Counted from the first letter of the stretch, positions 1 to 8,811 are shown. The stretch: DNA of 64,000 nt from Jeotgalibacillus haloalkalitolerans (GCF_034427455.1 NZ_JAXQNN010000005.1:62001-126000), one strand, 5' to 3'. Made by a program: numbers and translations. The notes: a model not told the origin generated them from the sequence alone.

Positions 1-465
1 ATGTTCTGGCTCGCCGGTTCTGTGCAGGGACGCGATCTGGCGCTGTTACAGACAGCTCTTCCCTACCTTGCTGCCGGCTTTATCATTGCGCTGGTCTTTT
101 CAAGGTCCTTTAACATTCTCGCGATGGGTGATGATGTCGCAAACGGGCTTGGCGTGAAAACCGGTCCTTTAAAAATCTGGATCGGCGTTATTGTTGTGCT
201 GCTGGCCGGCGGCGCTGTATCTGTTGCCGGGCCAATTGGATTTATCGGAATTATGATTCCCCATTTAGCGAGAAAGTGGATCGGAATTGATCACAGGGTA
301 TTGATACCAATGTCTGCCCTGCTTGGTGCAAACCTACTGCTCGCAGCTGATATTGCCGCAAGGTATGTGATTATGCCTCAGGAAATCCCTGTAGGCGTCA
401 TGACGGCAATCATCGGTACACCAATCTTTATCTATATCGCAAGAAGGGTGGGGACATCACAATGA
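1..465 (+). CDS. FecCD-family iron-siderophore ABC permease, 3' part
   Basis: C-terminal 154 residues of a membrane permease of the FecCD family, which forms the channel of ABC importers for ferric siderophores. Family members are about 330 residues, so the 5' half lies left of the window and the ATG at base 1 is internal. Visible are hydrophobic helices and the family motif around GPIGFIGIMIPHLARK, expected in the loop that contacts the ATPase. The stop overlaps the next permease start in an ATGA, so the two are translationally coupled and probably form a heterodimer. Substrate cannot be told from sequence. Confidence 0.93.
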   Translation: MFWLAGSVQGRDLALLQTALPYLAAGFIIALVFSRSFNILAMGDDVANGLGVKTGPLKIWIGVIVVLLAGGAVSVAGPIGFIGIMIPHLARKWIGIDHRVLIPMSALLGANLLLAADIAARYVIMPQEIPVGVMTAIIGTPIFIYIARRVGTSQ

Positions 466-1523
466 GCCGTTTTAAATCTGTGCGTTTTGGTAAACGGGGT
501 CCCTCCTTCCTGTTTGATCAGCGGACGATGCTGAGCGTAGCTGTGGCACTAGCTGTTGTGATCGGCGCATTCCTGATCAGTCTTGGATTAGGTGAAGTCT
601 GGGTCTCGCCGCTTGATATTATAAAAGTGTTCTTAGGAATGGGGGAACCGCTGAACGAGCTGGTCATACGGGAATTCAGGCTGCCGCGTGTTCTGATCGC
701 TCTGCTTGTAGGTGTAGCGCTGGCTGTTGCCGGTGCGATGCTGCAGGGAATGGTCAGAAATCCGCTCGCTTCACCGGATGTGATCGGAATTTCAGGCGGG
801 GCAAGTGTCTTTGTTGTCGGATTCCTTGTGCTATTCAGCGATTCGAATGGGGCGCTGTCAGTTTCTATTCAGTGGCTCCCGGTTGCCGCCTTTCTCGGTG
901 CATTGATTGCAGCTATACTTGTCTATATTTTTTCATGGAAAAACGGGCTTTCTCCGATTCGCCTCGTGCTGATCGGGATCGGCTTATCTTTATTCGCAAA
1001 TGCCGTGACCACCATGCTGATGCTGATTGGTCCTATCTACCGGGCCAGCCAGGCAAACATCTGGATTACCGGGTCAGTGAACGGATCCACGTGGAGTCAG
1101 GTATGGATTCTGCTGCCGTGGGTCAGCGTATTGTTTCTTGCTGCGCTATTCATGGCACGTCATTTAAATCTGCTTGAACTTGGTGATGATATCAGCACGT
1201 CAATGGGCTCAATCGTCTCCAGACAGCGGATATTGATTCTGCTGATCAGTACCGGACTTGTTGGAGGTTCTGTGGCCTTTGCCGGAGGGATTGGTTTTGT
1301 CGGACTGATGGCACCGCATCTTGCAAGAAAGTTAATCGGATCCTCGTTCGGTTCGCTGATTCCAATGTCAGCGCTGATCGGGGCAGGGCTTGTCATGCTG
1401 GCTGATTTAATGGGACGGCTGATTGCTGCACCACTTGAGATTCCGGCAGGGGTATTCACTGCAGCAATTGGCGCACCTTACTTTATTTATCTTTTATTTA
1501 AAGAAAGGGGCAAAAAATCATGA
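462..1523 (+). CDS. FecCD-family iron-siderophore ABC permease
   Basis: Complete 353-residue permease of the FecCD/BtuC type, partner of the preceding permease. A charged N-terminal tail of about 25 residues is followed by roughly nine to ten hydrophobic helices. The family signatures RLPRVLIALLVG (near residue 75) and GGIGFVGLMAPHLARK (near residue 280) are intact. The start overlaps the upstream stop by four bases and the stop overlaps the next start the same way, showing a tight operon whose binding-protein gene should lie upstream. Such operons are normally Fur-repressed; the controlling promoter is outside the window. Confidence 0.94.
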   Translation: MSRFKSVRFGKRGPSFLFDQRTMLSVAVALAVVIGAFLISLGLGEVWVSPLDIIKVFLGMGEPLNELVIREFRLPRVLIALLVGVALAVAGAMLQGMVRNPLASPDVIGISGGASVFVVGFLVLFSDSNGALSVSIQWLPVAAFLGALIAAILVYIFSWKNGLSPIRLVLIGIGLSLFANAVTTMLMLIGPIYRASQANIWITGSVNGSTWSQVWILLPWVSVLFLAALFMARHLNLLELGDDISTSMGSIVSRQRILILLISTGLVGGSVAFAGGIGFVGLMAPHLARKLIGSSFGSLIPMSALIGAGLVMLADLMGRLIAAPLEIPAGVFTAAIGAPYFIYLLFKERGKKS

Positions 1524-2233
1524 ATCAACAGGAACTTTTATCTTATATAGAAGACGCGTTTCCAGTCAGGTTCAGTGAAACAACTCTTGGGACGGAGTGG
1601 AAGCTTTCAGAATGGCTTTCAGAAGATACCGTAGCGGATGATCTTGCGTATATTCAGCGGATCCAGGAAGCCCCGAGACTGATGGTAGCAGGCTCCCTTT
1701 CAATGAAACGGACGGCCTTTACCCTTGTCAGTGTGCTGCTTGCCCATTATAAAAGCGGTGAAGCCTGGGACCTGTCTTCTTCTGATGTCAGACTCGTCCA
1801 TGATCAGGATGCGCCATTTCAGCTAGGGGTACATCTGAGCGGTATTCAATCTTACGATGATCAGCCTGCGTGGGATGAATTGCTGAGAAGATTATACGCG
1901 GACTGGGTGAAGCCGTTGATTCAGTCTGTTGAGAAAGCCGGTAAAGTGAAGCAGATTGTGCTGTGGGAAAACTTTTTCATTTACCTGAGATGGTTCTATA
2001 AAAGTCTTGCCCCTGAGTTAAAAGGGCTTGAACAGCAGGACTGGGATTCGCACTGGCAGCAGATCGTCTCAGAAGATTTCTTTGGAGATAATGAGCCGAA
2101 TCCATTTACCCATCTTGAACAATTCGAAGCAAAACGTAAGCTTGAGGATGCACGTGTCAGAAGCACGTGCTGCTATAAATATATGCTCCCGGGCAAGAAG
2201 AACTGCCGGACATGCTGCCTGATTAAAGAATAA
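1520..2233 (+). CDS. FhuF-like (2Fe-2S) protein, probable siderophore-iron reductase
   Basis: A 237-residue soluble protein whose C-terminus carries the cysteine pattern CC-x10-C-x2-C (last 20 residues), the unusual [2Fe-2S] ligand arrangement of the FhuF ferric-siderophore reductase family. The rest is weakly conserved, as is normal for that family. It is coupled by ATGA overlap to the FecCD permeases, which fits reductive release of iron from the imported siderophore in the cytoplasm. The operon ends in the terminator just downstream. Function is assigned from the motif plus context and the exact substrate is unknown. Confidence 0.85.
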   Translation: MNQQELLSYIEDAFPVRFSETTLGTEWKLSEWLSEDTVADDLAYIQRIQEAPRLMVAGSLSMKRTAFTLVSVLLAHYKSGEAWDLSSSDVRLVHDQDAPFQLGVHLSGIQSYDDQPAWDELLRRLYADWVKPLIQSVEKAGKVKQIVLWENFFIYLRWFYKSLAPELKGLEQQDWDSHWQQIVSEDFFGDNEPNPFTHLEQFEAKRKLEDARVRSTCCYKYMLPGKKNCRTCCLIKE

Positions 2234-2237
2234 AATA

Positions 2238-2278
2238 AAAAATGCGCTGTTCCCTTTTATGGGACAGCGCGTTTTTAT
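2238..2278. terminator. Bidirectional intrinsic terminator
   Basis: Stem of about 10 bp (GCGCTGT-CCC arms) with a TTTTAT loop at 2244-2270, A-rich on the left and T-rich on the right. It can end the iron operon on the plus strand and the DUF4064 gene on the minus strand. Confidence 0.85.
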
Positions 2279-2739
2279 TATAGCGGTCTCATCTCATCAT
2301 CTGTACGCTGATACGGATCCTCTACCACTTTCGGTTTGCGGACAAAGCACATGATTCCTGCGATCAGGAATAATAGTGCCGGCAGCCAGCCGAGTAGCAC
2401 TGTTCCTACTGCCACAACCAGTGTACTTGCAATTAATAATCCACCTGCAAGCTTCGGTTTTTTATTGCGTTTCATTGCAAACAGGGCGATTATGCTTAGA
2501 ATTGTACTGATAATAACAACTACATTAAAATATAAGCCCAGTCCTGCGAACATATCTGTAATCATTGTCGGGTCAATACCCGCATCTGCCATTGCAGGGT
2601 CATTCTGTAACTCTCTTTCAAATTCCGCCTGCATCGCAGGATCATTAAATAATGCACCGATTAAAAATACACCGATGATCATCAATACATTAACGATGAT
2701 CCCAATAATCGTCATTACGCCTTCTGCTGTTCTTTTCAT
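2278..2739 (-). CDS. DUF4064-like small membrane protein
   Basis: A 153-residue protein with an N-terminal hydrophobic helix, a soluble segment rich in D, P and A, and two further hydrophobic helices before a charged tail. This organisation and the opening MKRTAEGVMTIIG resemble the DUF4064 family of Bacillales membrane proteins, whose function is unknown. The start is placed at 2739 because GGGAGG lies seven bases upstream; a longer in-frame extension upstream has no such site. Transcribed alone, converging on the iron operon. Confidence 0.7.
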   Translation of the reverse strand: MKRTAEGVMTIIGIIVNVLMIIGVFLIGALFNDPAMQAEFERELQNDPAMADAGIDPTMITDMFAGLGLYFNVVVIISTILSIIALFAMKRNKKPKLAGGLLIASTLVVAVGTVLLGWLPALLFLIAGIMCFVRKPKVVEDPYQRTDDEMRPL

Positions 2740-2821
2740 CTGATTACCTCCCAGTAATGTAATATGTATGATTTCCATATCCCCTACTTTACGGAAACTT
2801 ACACCTAAAGGTTTCAAATTT

Positions 2822-3601
2822 TCACAGCAGATTTAAAATTTCTTTCAGGCGGCTGATGGTCCGGTCAGGCCTACCGTCGCCTTCACCAGGTGTTTTTGAC
2901 GCGTCATGCTGGATCCAGATGCTGTGGATCCCCGCACGGTTAGCCCCAAGAATATCTGTTTTCAGGTTGTCCCCGATCATCCAGACGTCTTCGGCAGCTT
3001 TCCCAGAGACTCGGAGTGCATGCTCGAAAATAGGCTGTCCCGGCTTCCCTTCTGCGACATTTCCCGAGATCACGATATGGTCAAAGTAAGGTATCAGCTC
3101 AGGAGTGATCCGTAATTTTTCAAGCTGCAGTGACGGCGCACCGTTTGTGACAACGACAAGCTGATATTTTTCTTTGAGTTTGTCCAGTACATCGAGGGTT
3201 TCTTCATATAGAAACGGTGAGGACTTTCGATGGCTGATGAATTTCTCTCTTAATGCTTCACCTGACTGTTCGATGCCTTGTGCTTTGAGCGCTTCCTGCC
3301 ACACACGAAGCTGGTAATCCTTTATTTCAGCGCCCATCTCCCTGAATTTGTGGTGTACCGGATCACCAAACTGTCCCCAGAGCCCTTCGAACGGGTTGAT
3401 CCCAATCATTTTTGTGAAGTCGTAGAACGCGTACTCCTGATAAAGCTGTGGCGCGGTTTCTTTTACTGCTGTAAGGAGTTTTTCAGGATTTGTTCCGTAC
3501 AGCTCTTCAGCATCCTTTACCGTTTTCTCAAGTGCAGTCTCAATACTTTTTTTATCCCATAAAAGTGTATCGTCAAGATCGAAAAAAATTGCAGATGGCA
3601 T
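2822..3601 (-). CDS. HAD-superfamily hydrolase
   Basis: A 259-residue haloacid dehalogenase-like phosphatase. Motif I (FFDLDDTLLWD, residues 6-16) supplies the nucleophile aspartate, motif II is the VVVTNG segment, and motif III/IV is the K...GDNLKTDILGA region near residue 205. Size and order match the YsaA/YjjG-like subgroup, which dephosphorylates small metabolites; the substrate is unknown. The start at 3601 has AGGAGC upstream. The open frame continues a further 150 bases, but that extension is a translation of an intergenic repeat array (YSPN/YSTN periodicity) and is not considered protein. Confidence 0.85.
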   Translation of the reverse strand: MPSAIFFDLDDTLLWDKKSIETALEKTVKDAEELYGTNPEKLLTAVKETAPQLYQEYAFYDFTKMIGINPFEGLWGQFGDPVHHKFREMGAEIKDYQLRVWQEALKAQGIEQSGEALREKFISHRKSSPFLYEETLDVLDKLKEKYQLVVVTNGAPSLQLEKLRITPELIPYFDHIVISGNVAEGKPGQPIFEHALRVSGKAAEDVWMIGDNLKTDILGANRAGIHSIWIQHDASKTPGEGDGRPDRTISRLKEILNLL

Positions 3602-3688
3602 ATCCTCAGCTCCTGTTCTCTTAGATTTTAATATTGTCACAAAATTCGGTGGATAAAGCAATTGGAATTTGGGGGTTGGGTGGTGCAC

Positions 3689-3820
3689 GTTCGTAGAATA
3701 GTAGCCGGGGTTCGTGGAATAACCCGGGTGGTTCGGAGAATAATACGGCATGTTCGGAGAAAAAGCAGAACGGTTCGGAGAAAAATCGATCTGATTCTTA
3801 GAATAGTGTAATTTTACCTA
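3689..3820. repeat. 21-bp repeat array, GTTCGGAGAATAA family (array A1)
   Basis: Six degenerate copies of a 13-bp core close to GTTCGGAGAATAA start at 3689, 3710, 3731, 3752, 3773 and 3794, exactly 21 bp apart, separated by 8 variable bases. A G-rich tract precedes the first copy. The tail at 3801-3820 (GAATAGTGTAATTTTACCTA) is also found after array A2. The array sits directly upstream of the HAD gene. Confidence 0.9.
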
Positions 3821-3865
3821 TGACCGTCCCTCCGCTTTTCTCATGTACGCCACTCCCGACGAATT

Positions 3866-3896
3866 AAAAACCCCGCAGCCACACCAGCCACGGGGA
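3866..3896 (-). terminator. Terminator of the tcyABC-like operon
   Basis: CCCCG/CGGGG stem with an inner GC pair, followed on the minus strand by TTTTTAATT, ten bases after the ATPase stop. Confidence 0.75.
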
Positions 3897-3905
3897 ACAT
3901 TAAAA

Positions 3906-4664
3906 TTATGACGGATTCAGCACCCGGTCCAAAAACTGCTTCGTTCTCGCTTCTTTCGGCGCCTTAAGAATCTCTTTTGGCGGGCCCTGTTCAACAACGA
4001 CACCGCCGTCAATGAACATGACATGGTCAGCGACATCTTCAGCGAATTTCAGCTCATGGGTGACGACAACCATTGTCTGGCCTTCTCTAGCAAGTTCCTT
4101 CATGACGCTGAGTACTTCGCCTACAAGTTCAGGGTCAAGCGCTGAGGTTGGTTCATCAAACAGCATTAGTTCAGGCTGAATGGCAAGCGCACGCGCAATA
4201 CCGACGCGCTGCTGCTGACCGCCTGAAAGCTGGTGCGGGTACAGGTCCATTTTTTCGCCCAGCCCTACTTTTTCAAGCAGTGAGACGGCCTTCCCGCGCA
4301 CTTCTTCTTTATCGAGTCCCTGGACAATGACGGGTCCCTCCATCACATTTTCAAGCGCTGTTTTATGAGGGAAAAGGTTATAGGATTGAAACACCATACC
4401 TGATTTCCGGCGGAGCTTCAGAATTTCATTTTTCTTCGGCTGCTTTGAAAAATCGAGCTTGAAGCCATCGGAGAATTCAAATAGTCCTTTGTTTGGCATT
4501 TCGAGCGCGTTCAGACAGCGCAGGAAAGTCGTTTTACCGGAGCCGGACGGACCAATAATCGCGACAACGTTTCCTTTTGGCACTTCAAGGTCGATCCCGC
4601 GAAGTACCTCGAGCTTTCCAAATGATTTATGAAGATTTTGTACCTGAATCTGCATCTGTTCCAC
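3906..4664 (-). CDS. tcyC: Polar amino acid (cystine-type) ABC transporter ATPase
   Basis: A 252-residue ABC ATPase of the polar amino acid uptake group. Walker [10 protein letters not shown] (near residue 39), the Q-loop, the signature LSGGQQQR, Walker [15 protein letters not shown] and the switch histidine are all present. It is the last gene of a three-gene operon (binding lipoprotein, permease, ATPase) of the same order and sizes as Bacillus subtilis tcyABC for cystine. Cystine is therefore the best guess; glutamine- or arginine-type transport cannot be excluded. Three bases separate it from the permease. Confidence 0.85.
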   Translation of the reverse strand: MEQMQIQVQNLHKSFGKLEVLRGIDLEVPKGNVVAIIGPSGSGKTTFLRCLNALEMPNKGLFEFSDGFKLDFSKQPKKNEILKLRRKSGMVFQSYNLFPHKTALENVMEGPVIVQGLDKEEVRGKAVSLLEKVGLGEKMDLYPHQLSGGQQQRVGIARALAIQPELMLFDEPTSALDPELVGEVLSVMKELAREGQTMVVVTHELKFAEDVADHVMFIDGGVVVEQGPPKEILKAPKEARTKQFLDRVLNPS

Positions 4665-4667
4665 TCC

Positions 4668-5369
4668 TTATTTCGCGACGTAGCGATCCAGTTTTTTCTC
4701 GATCCGGTCCTGAACGAGTGACAGGACGAAGCAGACAATCCAGTAGAGGATGGCCGCTGTAATGTATAACTGAAGAAAATCGTAGGTCCTGGCTGCGATT
4801 TCCTGTGATTTCCGAAAGAGCTCTACCACCAGAATCTGTGACGCAAGCGATGTATCTTTTACCAGGCTGATAAATGAATTTGACAGCGGTGGTATGGAGA
4901 CACGTGTCGCCTGCGGTAAGATGATCCTGCGTAATGTCTGCGGGTACGTCATCCCGATTGTATACCCTGCCTCCCATTGTCCTTTTGGGACTGAAAGGAT
5001 TGATGCACGGACAATCTCAGATGCGTATGCCCCTACATTCAGAGAAAACGCAATGACCGCACTTGGGAATGGGTCGAGTGTGATGCCAAGGTCCGGTAAA
5101 CCAAAGAATACGATAAACAGCTGAACGAGCAGCGGTGTGCCACGGATGGCTGAGACATAGACTCTTGCAATGCCTGACAGGATTTTGTTGCCTGAGAGGC
5201 GGGCTAATGCTGTTAACAGTGCGAGAATCAGACCAAATGTAAAGGATAAAAGAGTAAGCGGAATCGTATTTTTGATTCCGCCCTCCACCATTGGTCCAAT
5301 TGAAGACCAAAACAGCTCCCAGTCAACGAGTGGATCAGCTGCTCCTAATATGAAATTACTGAGAAACAT
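4668..5369 (-). CDS. tcyB: Polar amino acid (cystine-type) ABC permease
   Basis: A 233-residue inner membrane permease of the HisM/GlnP family with about five helices. The family loop EIVRASILSVPKGQWEAGYTIGM (given here as positions about 118-140) matches the ATPase-coupling EAA motif. The start is set at the ATG at 5369 (MFLSN); a TTG three codons upstream is also possible. The coding region overlaps the end of the binding-protein gene by 14 bp, so translation is coupled. Part of the tcyABC-like operon. Confidence 0.83.
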   Translation of the reverse strand: MFLSNFILGAADPLVDWELFWSSIGPMVEGGIKNTIPLTLLSFTFGLILALLTALARLSGNKILSGIARVYVSAIRGTPLLVQLFIVFFGLPDLGITLDPFPSAVIAFSLNVGAYASEIVRASILSVPKGQWEAGYTIGMTYPQTLRRIILPQATRVSIPPLSNSFISLVKDTSLASQILVVELFRKSQEIAARTYDFLQLYITAAILYWIVCFVLSLVQDRIEKKLDRYVAK

Positions 5370-6162
5370 CTTCGCCAAACCATTTCTCTGAGATTTCTGT
5401 CAGTGTACCTTCTTCTTTCATGTCTGCAAGATGCTTATTGAATTCTTCCACAAGTTCTTCGTGACCCTGACGGAACATGAATGCACTTTCTGATACGTCG
5501 CTTTCTTCTGCTGCAATTTTAATACCTGCTTCAGGCTGCTGCTTCTGGAAATCAAGAATGGCCAGTTTATCATTGACTGTTACTTCTGCACGGCCCGTTT
5601 TAATCAATTCAATTGCCTGTGCAAGTCCTTCAACCTGGACTAGCTCTGCGCCATATTCTGTAGCGATTTCAGCATAGTTACTTGTCAGTGACTGTGCTGA
5701 CTGCTTTCCTTCAATATCTTCAAATGAAGAAACTTCACTGTTGTCTTCAGGTACAACGACTACTGCTGATGAAAGCGTATATGGCTCTGAGAAATCATAT
5801 GTTTCAAGGCGCTCATCGTTAATCCCGACCTGATTTGCAATCACGTCAAAACGCTCTGAATTCAGCCCTTCAAACATTGAATCCCACTGTGTTTCGTTAT
5901 ATTCAACTTCAACACCCATGCGTTCTGCGATTTCGTTCATGACTTCCACATCATAGCCTGTCAATGCATCTGACTCATCATGGAAAGTAAATGGTGCATA
6001 CGTGCCTTCCGTTCCAACTGTAATGACGCCTTCTTCCTGGATTGATTCAAGAAGATTTTGATCCCCGCTTGAAGCGTTATTGCTGCTACCTTCCTCTTCT
6101 GAAGATCCGCAACCTGCCAGTACACCTGTTAATAGTAATGATGCTGCTAATGTTTTCTTCAT
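5356..6162 (-). CDS. tcyA: Polar amino acid (cystine-type) binding lipoprotein
   Basis: A 268-residue extracytoplasmic solute-binding protein, the same length as B. subtilis TcyA. The lipobox LAGCGSS places the lipidated cysteine at residue 18, followed by a low-complexity linker. Motifs of the SBP family 3 fold are visible: GTEGTYAPFTF, the LTGYDVEV segment and the FDVIANQVGI segment. First gene of the operon; a good sigma-A promoter lies at 6207-6235 and AGGTGG precedes the ATG. The divergent neighbour is a persulfide-detoxification operon, which fits a sulfur amino acid substrate. Confidence 0.85.
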   Translation of the reverse strand: MKKTLAASLLLTGVLAGCGSSEEEGSSNNASSGDQNLLESIQEEGVITVGTEGTYAPFTFHDESDALTGYDVEVMNEIAERMGVEVEYNETQWDSMFEGLNSERFDVIANQVGINDERLETYDFSEPYTLSSAVVVVPEDNSEVSSFEDIEGKQSAQSLTSNYAEIATEYGAELVQVEGLAQAIELIKTGRAEVTVNDKLAILDFQKQQPEAGIKIAAEESDVSESAFMFRQGHEELVEEFNKHLADMKEEGTLTEISEKWFGEDVSQ

Positions 6163-6206
6163 ATTTAAAACCCACCTATTCTTATCGGAATTATGTCATA
6201 AGCATG

Positions 6207-6235
6207 ATTGTACGTCGAATCGGGTAAATTGTAAA
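6207..6235 (-). promoter_or_regulatory. Sigma-A promoter of tcyABC
   Basis: On the minus strand TTTACA (6230-6235), a 17-bp spacer and TACAAT (6207-6212). No S-box or T-box structure follows, so control is probably by a DNA-binding regulator. Confidence 0.75.
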
Positions 6236-6260
6236 CACCAAATTTTTTTGAGCTTTGGGG

Positions 6261-6289
6261 TTGCATTTATTTTCAGGAGATGATTTAAT
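6261..6289 (+). promoter_or_regulatory. Sigma-A promoter of the cst operon
   Basis: TTGCAT (6261-6266), 17-bp spacer, TTTAAT (6284-6289). The predicted start site falls inside the CstR-type operator. Confidence 0.75.
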
Positions 6290-6295
6290 ACAAAT

Positions 6296-6311
6296 ATACC
6301 CCACAGGGTAT
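6296..6311 (+). promoter_or_regulatory. CstR/CsoR-type operator
   Basis: ATACCCCACAGGGTAT, a palindrome ATACCC-N4-GGGTAT, located just downstream of the -10 box. This is the G/C-tract operator type known for CsoR-family repressors; CstR, the persulfide-sensing member, controls cst operons in Staphylococcus and related bacteria. The genes downstream are exactly cst-type. No cstR gene is present in the window. Confidence 0.85.
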
Positions 6312-6350
6312 TAATAAAATCTCTGTGAAACGATCAAGGAGGAGTTATAC

Positions 6351-7763
6351 ATGTTATTCCGTTCTTATTTTGATGATAAACTTGCACAATATTCATATCT
6401 TGTAGGATGCCAGCGTACAGGTGAGGCGATTCTGATTGATCCGCCGCGTGACGTTGAGCCAATTCTTGCGGATGCAAAAAAAGAAGGTTTAAATGTTTCA
6501 GCCGCGACTGAAACACATATTCACGCAGACTTTGTTTCCGGCGCACGTCAGCTTGCTGAAAAATACGGCGTAAAGCTTTATCTCTCAGATGAAGGCGACA
6601 ACGACTGGAAATATCAATATACAGACAATCTGGATGTTCAGCCGCTTACAGACGGTGATGAATTCAAGATTGGTAACATCAAATTCGAAGTGATGCATAC
6701 ACCGGGACATACCCCTGAGAGTATCTCCTTCGTCTTAACGGATCTTGGCGGCGGTGCTGATAAGCCAATGGGTATCTTTACAGGAGACTTTGTCTTTGTA
6801 GGTGATATCGGCCGTCCAGACCTGCTTGAAAAAGCTGCCGGTGCTGCAGGTACTGCTGAAACGGGCGCAAAGTCAATGTTCAAATCACTTCAGCGCTTCA
6901 AAGAGCTGCCTGATCACATGATGGTCTGGCCTGGTCACGGTGCAGGAAGTGCATGCGGTAAATCACTTGGCGCTGTTCCTCAGTCAACCGTCGGCTATGA
7001 AAAGCAGTTCAACTGGGCACTGAATGAAAATGATGAGCAGAAATTTATCGAGGAACTGCTGAAGGATCAGCCGGAAGCACCAAAATATTTCGCTCAAATG
7101 AAAAAAGTAAATAAGCTTGGCCCTGCAATTGTTGAAGATCCATCAGTTGAATGGTTTGAAAATGCTGAAGATGTTGTTGAATTCAGCACACAGGATGGCA
7201 ACATTCTGATTGATACACGCCAGTCTAAAGAAGCTGAAAAAGGACTTGTTCCAGGCTCAATCAACATTCCATTTGGCAAAATGCTGCCGAACTGGGCTGG
7301 CTGGTTAGTGGATTATGATGAAAAGATTGCGCTTGTTGTTGAAAAAGACCAGGCTGAAGAAGCCATGAAGATTCTGCGTTCTATTCATTTAGATAACGTC
7401 GTAAAGCTTGCTGAGCCTTCACTGATTGAATCAGTTGCAACTGAAACGTATCAGTCTGTTGATACTGAAGAGTTTGCAAAGCAGAAGGATCTGACTGATT
7501 ATCAGGTGATTGATGTGCGTAACGATTCTGAATGGAACAGCGGACGCATTGAAGGAACTGAACACAAGATGCTTGGACACCTTCGTGAGGCGGGCAAAGC
7601 GCTTGATAAAAACAAGCCGGTATTAATCCACTGTCAGTCAGGGGCACGCTCTGCAATCGCAGCAAGTGTCATGCTGTCACTCGGATTTGACGATGTGACG
7701 CACCTGAGCGGCGGATTCAATGCATGGTCCAATAACCGCCCTAAAGAAGTTGTAACGAACTAA
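6351..7763 (+). CDS. cstB: Persulfide dioxygenase-sulfurtransferase CstB
   Basis: A 470-residue fusion. Residues 1-240 form a metallo-beta-lactamase fold with the non-heme iron ligands THIHADF, the HTPGHTPES histidine, GDFVFVGDIGRPDL and WPGHGAGSACGKSL. Residues about 260-350 are a degenerate rhodanese without a catalytic cysteine. Residues about 365-470 are an active rhodanese with the loop HCQSGARS (Cys428). This is the CstB architecture, which oxidises low-molecular-weight persulfides and yields thiosulfate. First gene of a three-gene operon behind a CstR-type operator; AAGGAGGAG precedes the start. Confidence 0.9.
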   Translation: MLFRSYFDDKLAQYSYLVGCQRTGEAILIDPPRDVEPILADAKKEGLNVSAATETHIHADFVSGARQLAEKYGVKLYLSDEGDNDWKYQYTDNLDVQPLTDGDEFKIGNIKFEVMHTPGHTPESISFVLTDLGGGADKPMGIFTGDFVFVGDIGRPDLLEKAAGAAGTAETGAKSMFKSLQRFKELPDHMMVWPGHGAGSACGKSLGAVPQSTVGYEKQFNWALNENDEQKFIEELLKDQPEAPKYFAQMKKVNKLGPAIVEDPSVEWFENAEDVVEFSTQDGNILIDTRQSKEAEKGLVPGSINIPFGKMLPNWAGWLVDYDEKIALVVEKDQAEEAMKILRSIHLDNVVKLAEPSLIESVATETYQSVDTEEFAKQKDLTDYQVIDVRNDSEWNSGRIEGTEHKMLGHLREAGKALDKNKPVLIHCQSGARSAIAASVMLSLGFDDVTHLSGGFNAWSNNRPKEVVTN

Positions 7764-7779
7764 GAAAGGGGCCTGCTCT

Positions 7780-8127
7780 ATGGAATGGATTTTAATCGGA
7801 GCTGTCGTACTCTTCTTCGTCTGGCGCATGATGCCGGCGAAGGGTGTACGCAACATTTCCGCGGATGAATTGAAAGCAATGAAAAAAACAAAGGATTCCC
7901 AGTGGATTGATGTCAGAACACCTGGAGAATTCAAAGCACGTAATATGAGAGGGTTTGACAATATACCGCTTGGCAGTCTGCCGAATCAGACATCAAAGCT
8001 TGACCCTGAAAAAGAAACGATTGTCCTGTGTCAAAGCGGAATGCGCAGTGCGCAGGCTGCAAAAATTTTAAAGAAAAAAGGATTTAAAAACGTTGCGAAT
8101 GTCCGCGGCGGAATGAATCAACTTTAA
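7780..8127 (+). CDS. Membrane-anchored single-domain rhodanese
   Basis: A 115-residue protein with one N-terminal membrane helix (residues about 2-17) and a single rhodanese domain whose active loop is CQSGMRS. Rhodaneses carry sulfane sulfur as a cysteine persulfide. It resembles the YqhL-type membrane rhodaneses of Bacillales. It lies 16 bp after cstB and 20 bp before the TusA-rhodanese gene, so it should be co-induced by persulfide stress and probably passes sulfur near the membrane. Confidence 0.85.
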   Translation: MEWILIGAVVLFFVWRMMPAKGVRNISADELKAMKKTKDSQWIDVRTPGEFKARNMRGFDNIPLGSLPNQTSKLDPEKETIVLCQSGMRSAQAAKILKKKGFKNVANVRGGMNQL

Positions 8128-8147
8128 CCAAGGAGTGTTTACATTTT

Positions 8148-8729
8148 ATGCATGCAGATCACAAGTTAGATGCAAAGGGCCTTGCCTGCCCAATGCCAAT
8201 CGTACGTACGAAGAAATCAATGGCGAACCTTCAGGAGGGTGAAGTGCTTGAAATCACAACGACTGATAAAGGTTCCCTTGCAGATATGAAAGCATGGTGC
8301 CGATCTACAGGTAATGAATACCTGTCAGGTACTGAAGAAGGAAACGTGCAGATACACTACATTAAGCGCGTTGAAAAGAAGCAGTATGTGCCGAAAACAG
8401 AATTGAAATCTATTACGAATGAAGAGCTTGAAGCAATCATCGCTGAAAAGCCGGCAGTGATTCTTGATGTGCGTGAGCCTGAAGAATATGCCGGCGGCCA
8501 CATCCCCGGCGCTCACTCTGTTCCACTGTCACAGGTTGAAAACTATATTGCAGCTCTTCCTGAGGAAGAAACAGTGTATGTCCTCTGTAAATCAGGAAAA
8601 CGCAGTCAGGCTGCATGTGACAATATCAGAGCCAATGGCCGTGAGAACCTGATTCGTGTAACGCCTGGTATGAGCGAATGGAATGGACCGATTGCAACTT
8701 CACTTGCAGCAACTGCAGGTGTGAGATAA
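8148..8729 (+). CDS. TusA-rhodanese fusion sulfurtransferase (CstA-like)
   Basis: A 193-residue two-domain protein. Residues 5-75 are TusA-like with the sulfur-carrying CPMP motif (Cys14). Residues about 90-190 are a rhodanese with the loop CKSGKRSQ. Staphylococcal CstA, a multidomain persulfide carrier of the cst operon, also combines these domains but is much longer, so this is a short CstA relative. The role inferred is accepting and relaying sulfane sulfur in the cytoplasm, paired with CstB. Last gene of the operon; a terminator follows 13 bp later. Confidence 0.85.
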   Translation: MHADHKLDAKGLACPMPIVRTKKSMANLQEGEVLEITTTDKGSLADMKAWCRSTGNEYLSGTEEGNVQIHYIKRVEKKQYVPKTELKSITNEELEAIIAEKPAVILDVREPEEYAGGHIPGAHSVPLSQVENYIAALPEEETVYVLCKSGKRSQAACDNIRANGRENLIRVTPGMSEWNGPIATSLAATAGVR

Positions 8730-8742
8730 TCATTTTTGTGTG

Positions 8743-8775
8743 ACCCGGAAAGCGGAGGCTTTTCGGGTTTTTATT
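8743..8775 (+). terminator. Terminator of the cst operon
   Basis: ACCCGGAAAGC / GCTTTTCGGGT stem with G-T pairs, followed by TTTTTATTTT. Confidence 0.8.
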
Positions 8776-8811
8776 TTGGATGATGTGGCGTAGGATGGGG
8801 TGTGGCGGAGG

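Noticed and set aside
3602-3751. N-terminal extension of the HAD gene with YSPN/YSTN repeats
   Set aside because: It is a translation of the 21-bp array A1; 21 is divisible by three, so the array stays open. The ribosome binding site supports the start at 3601.
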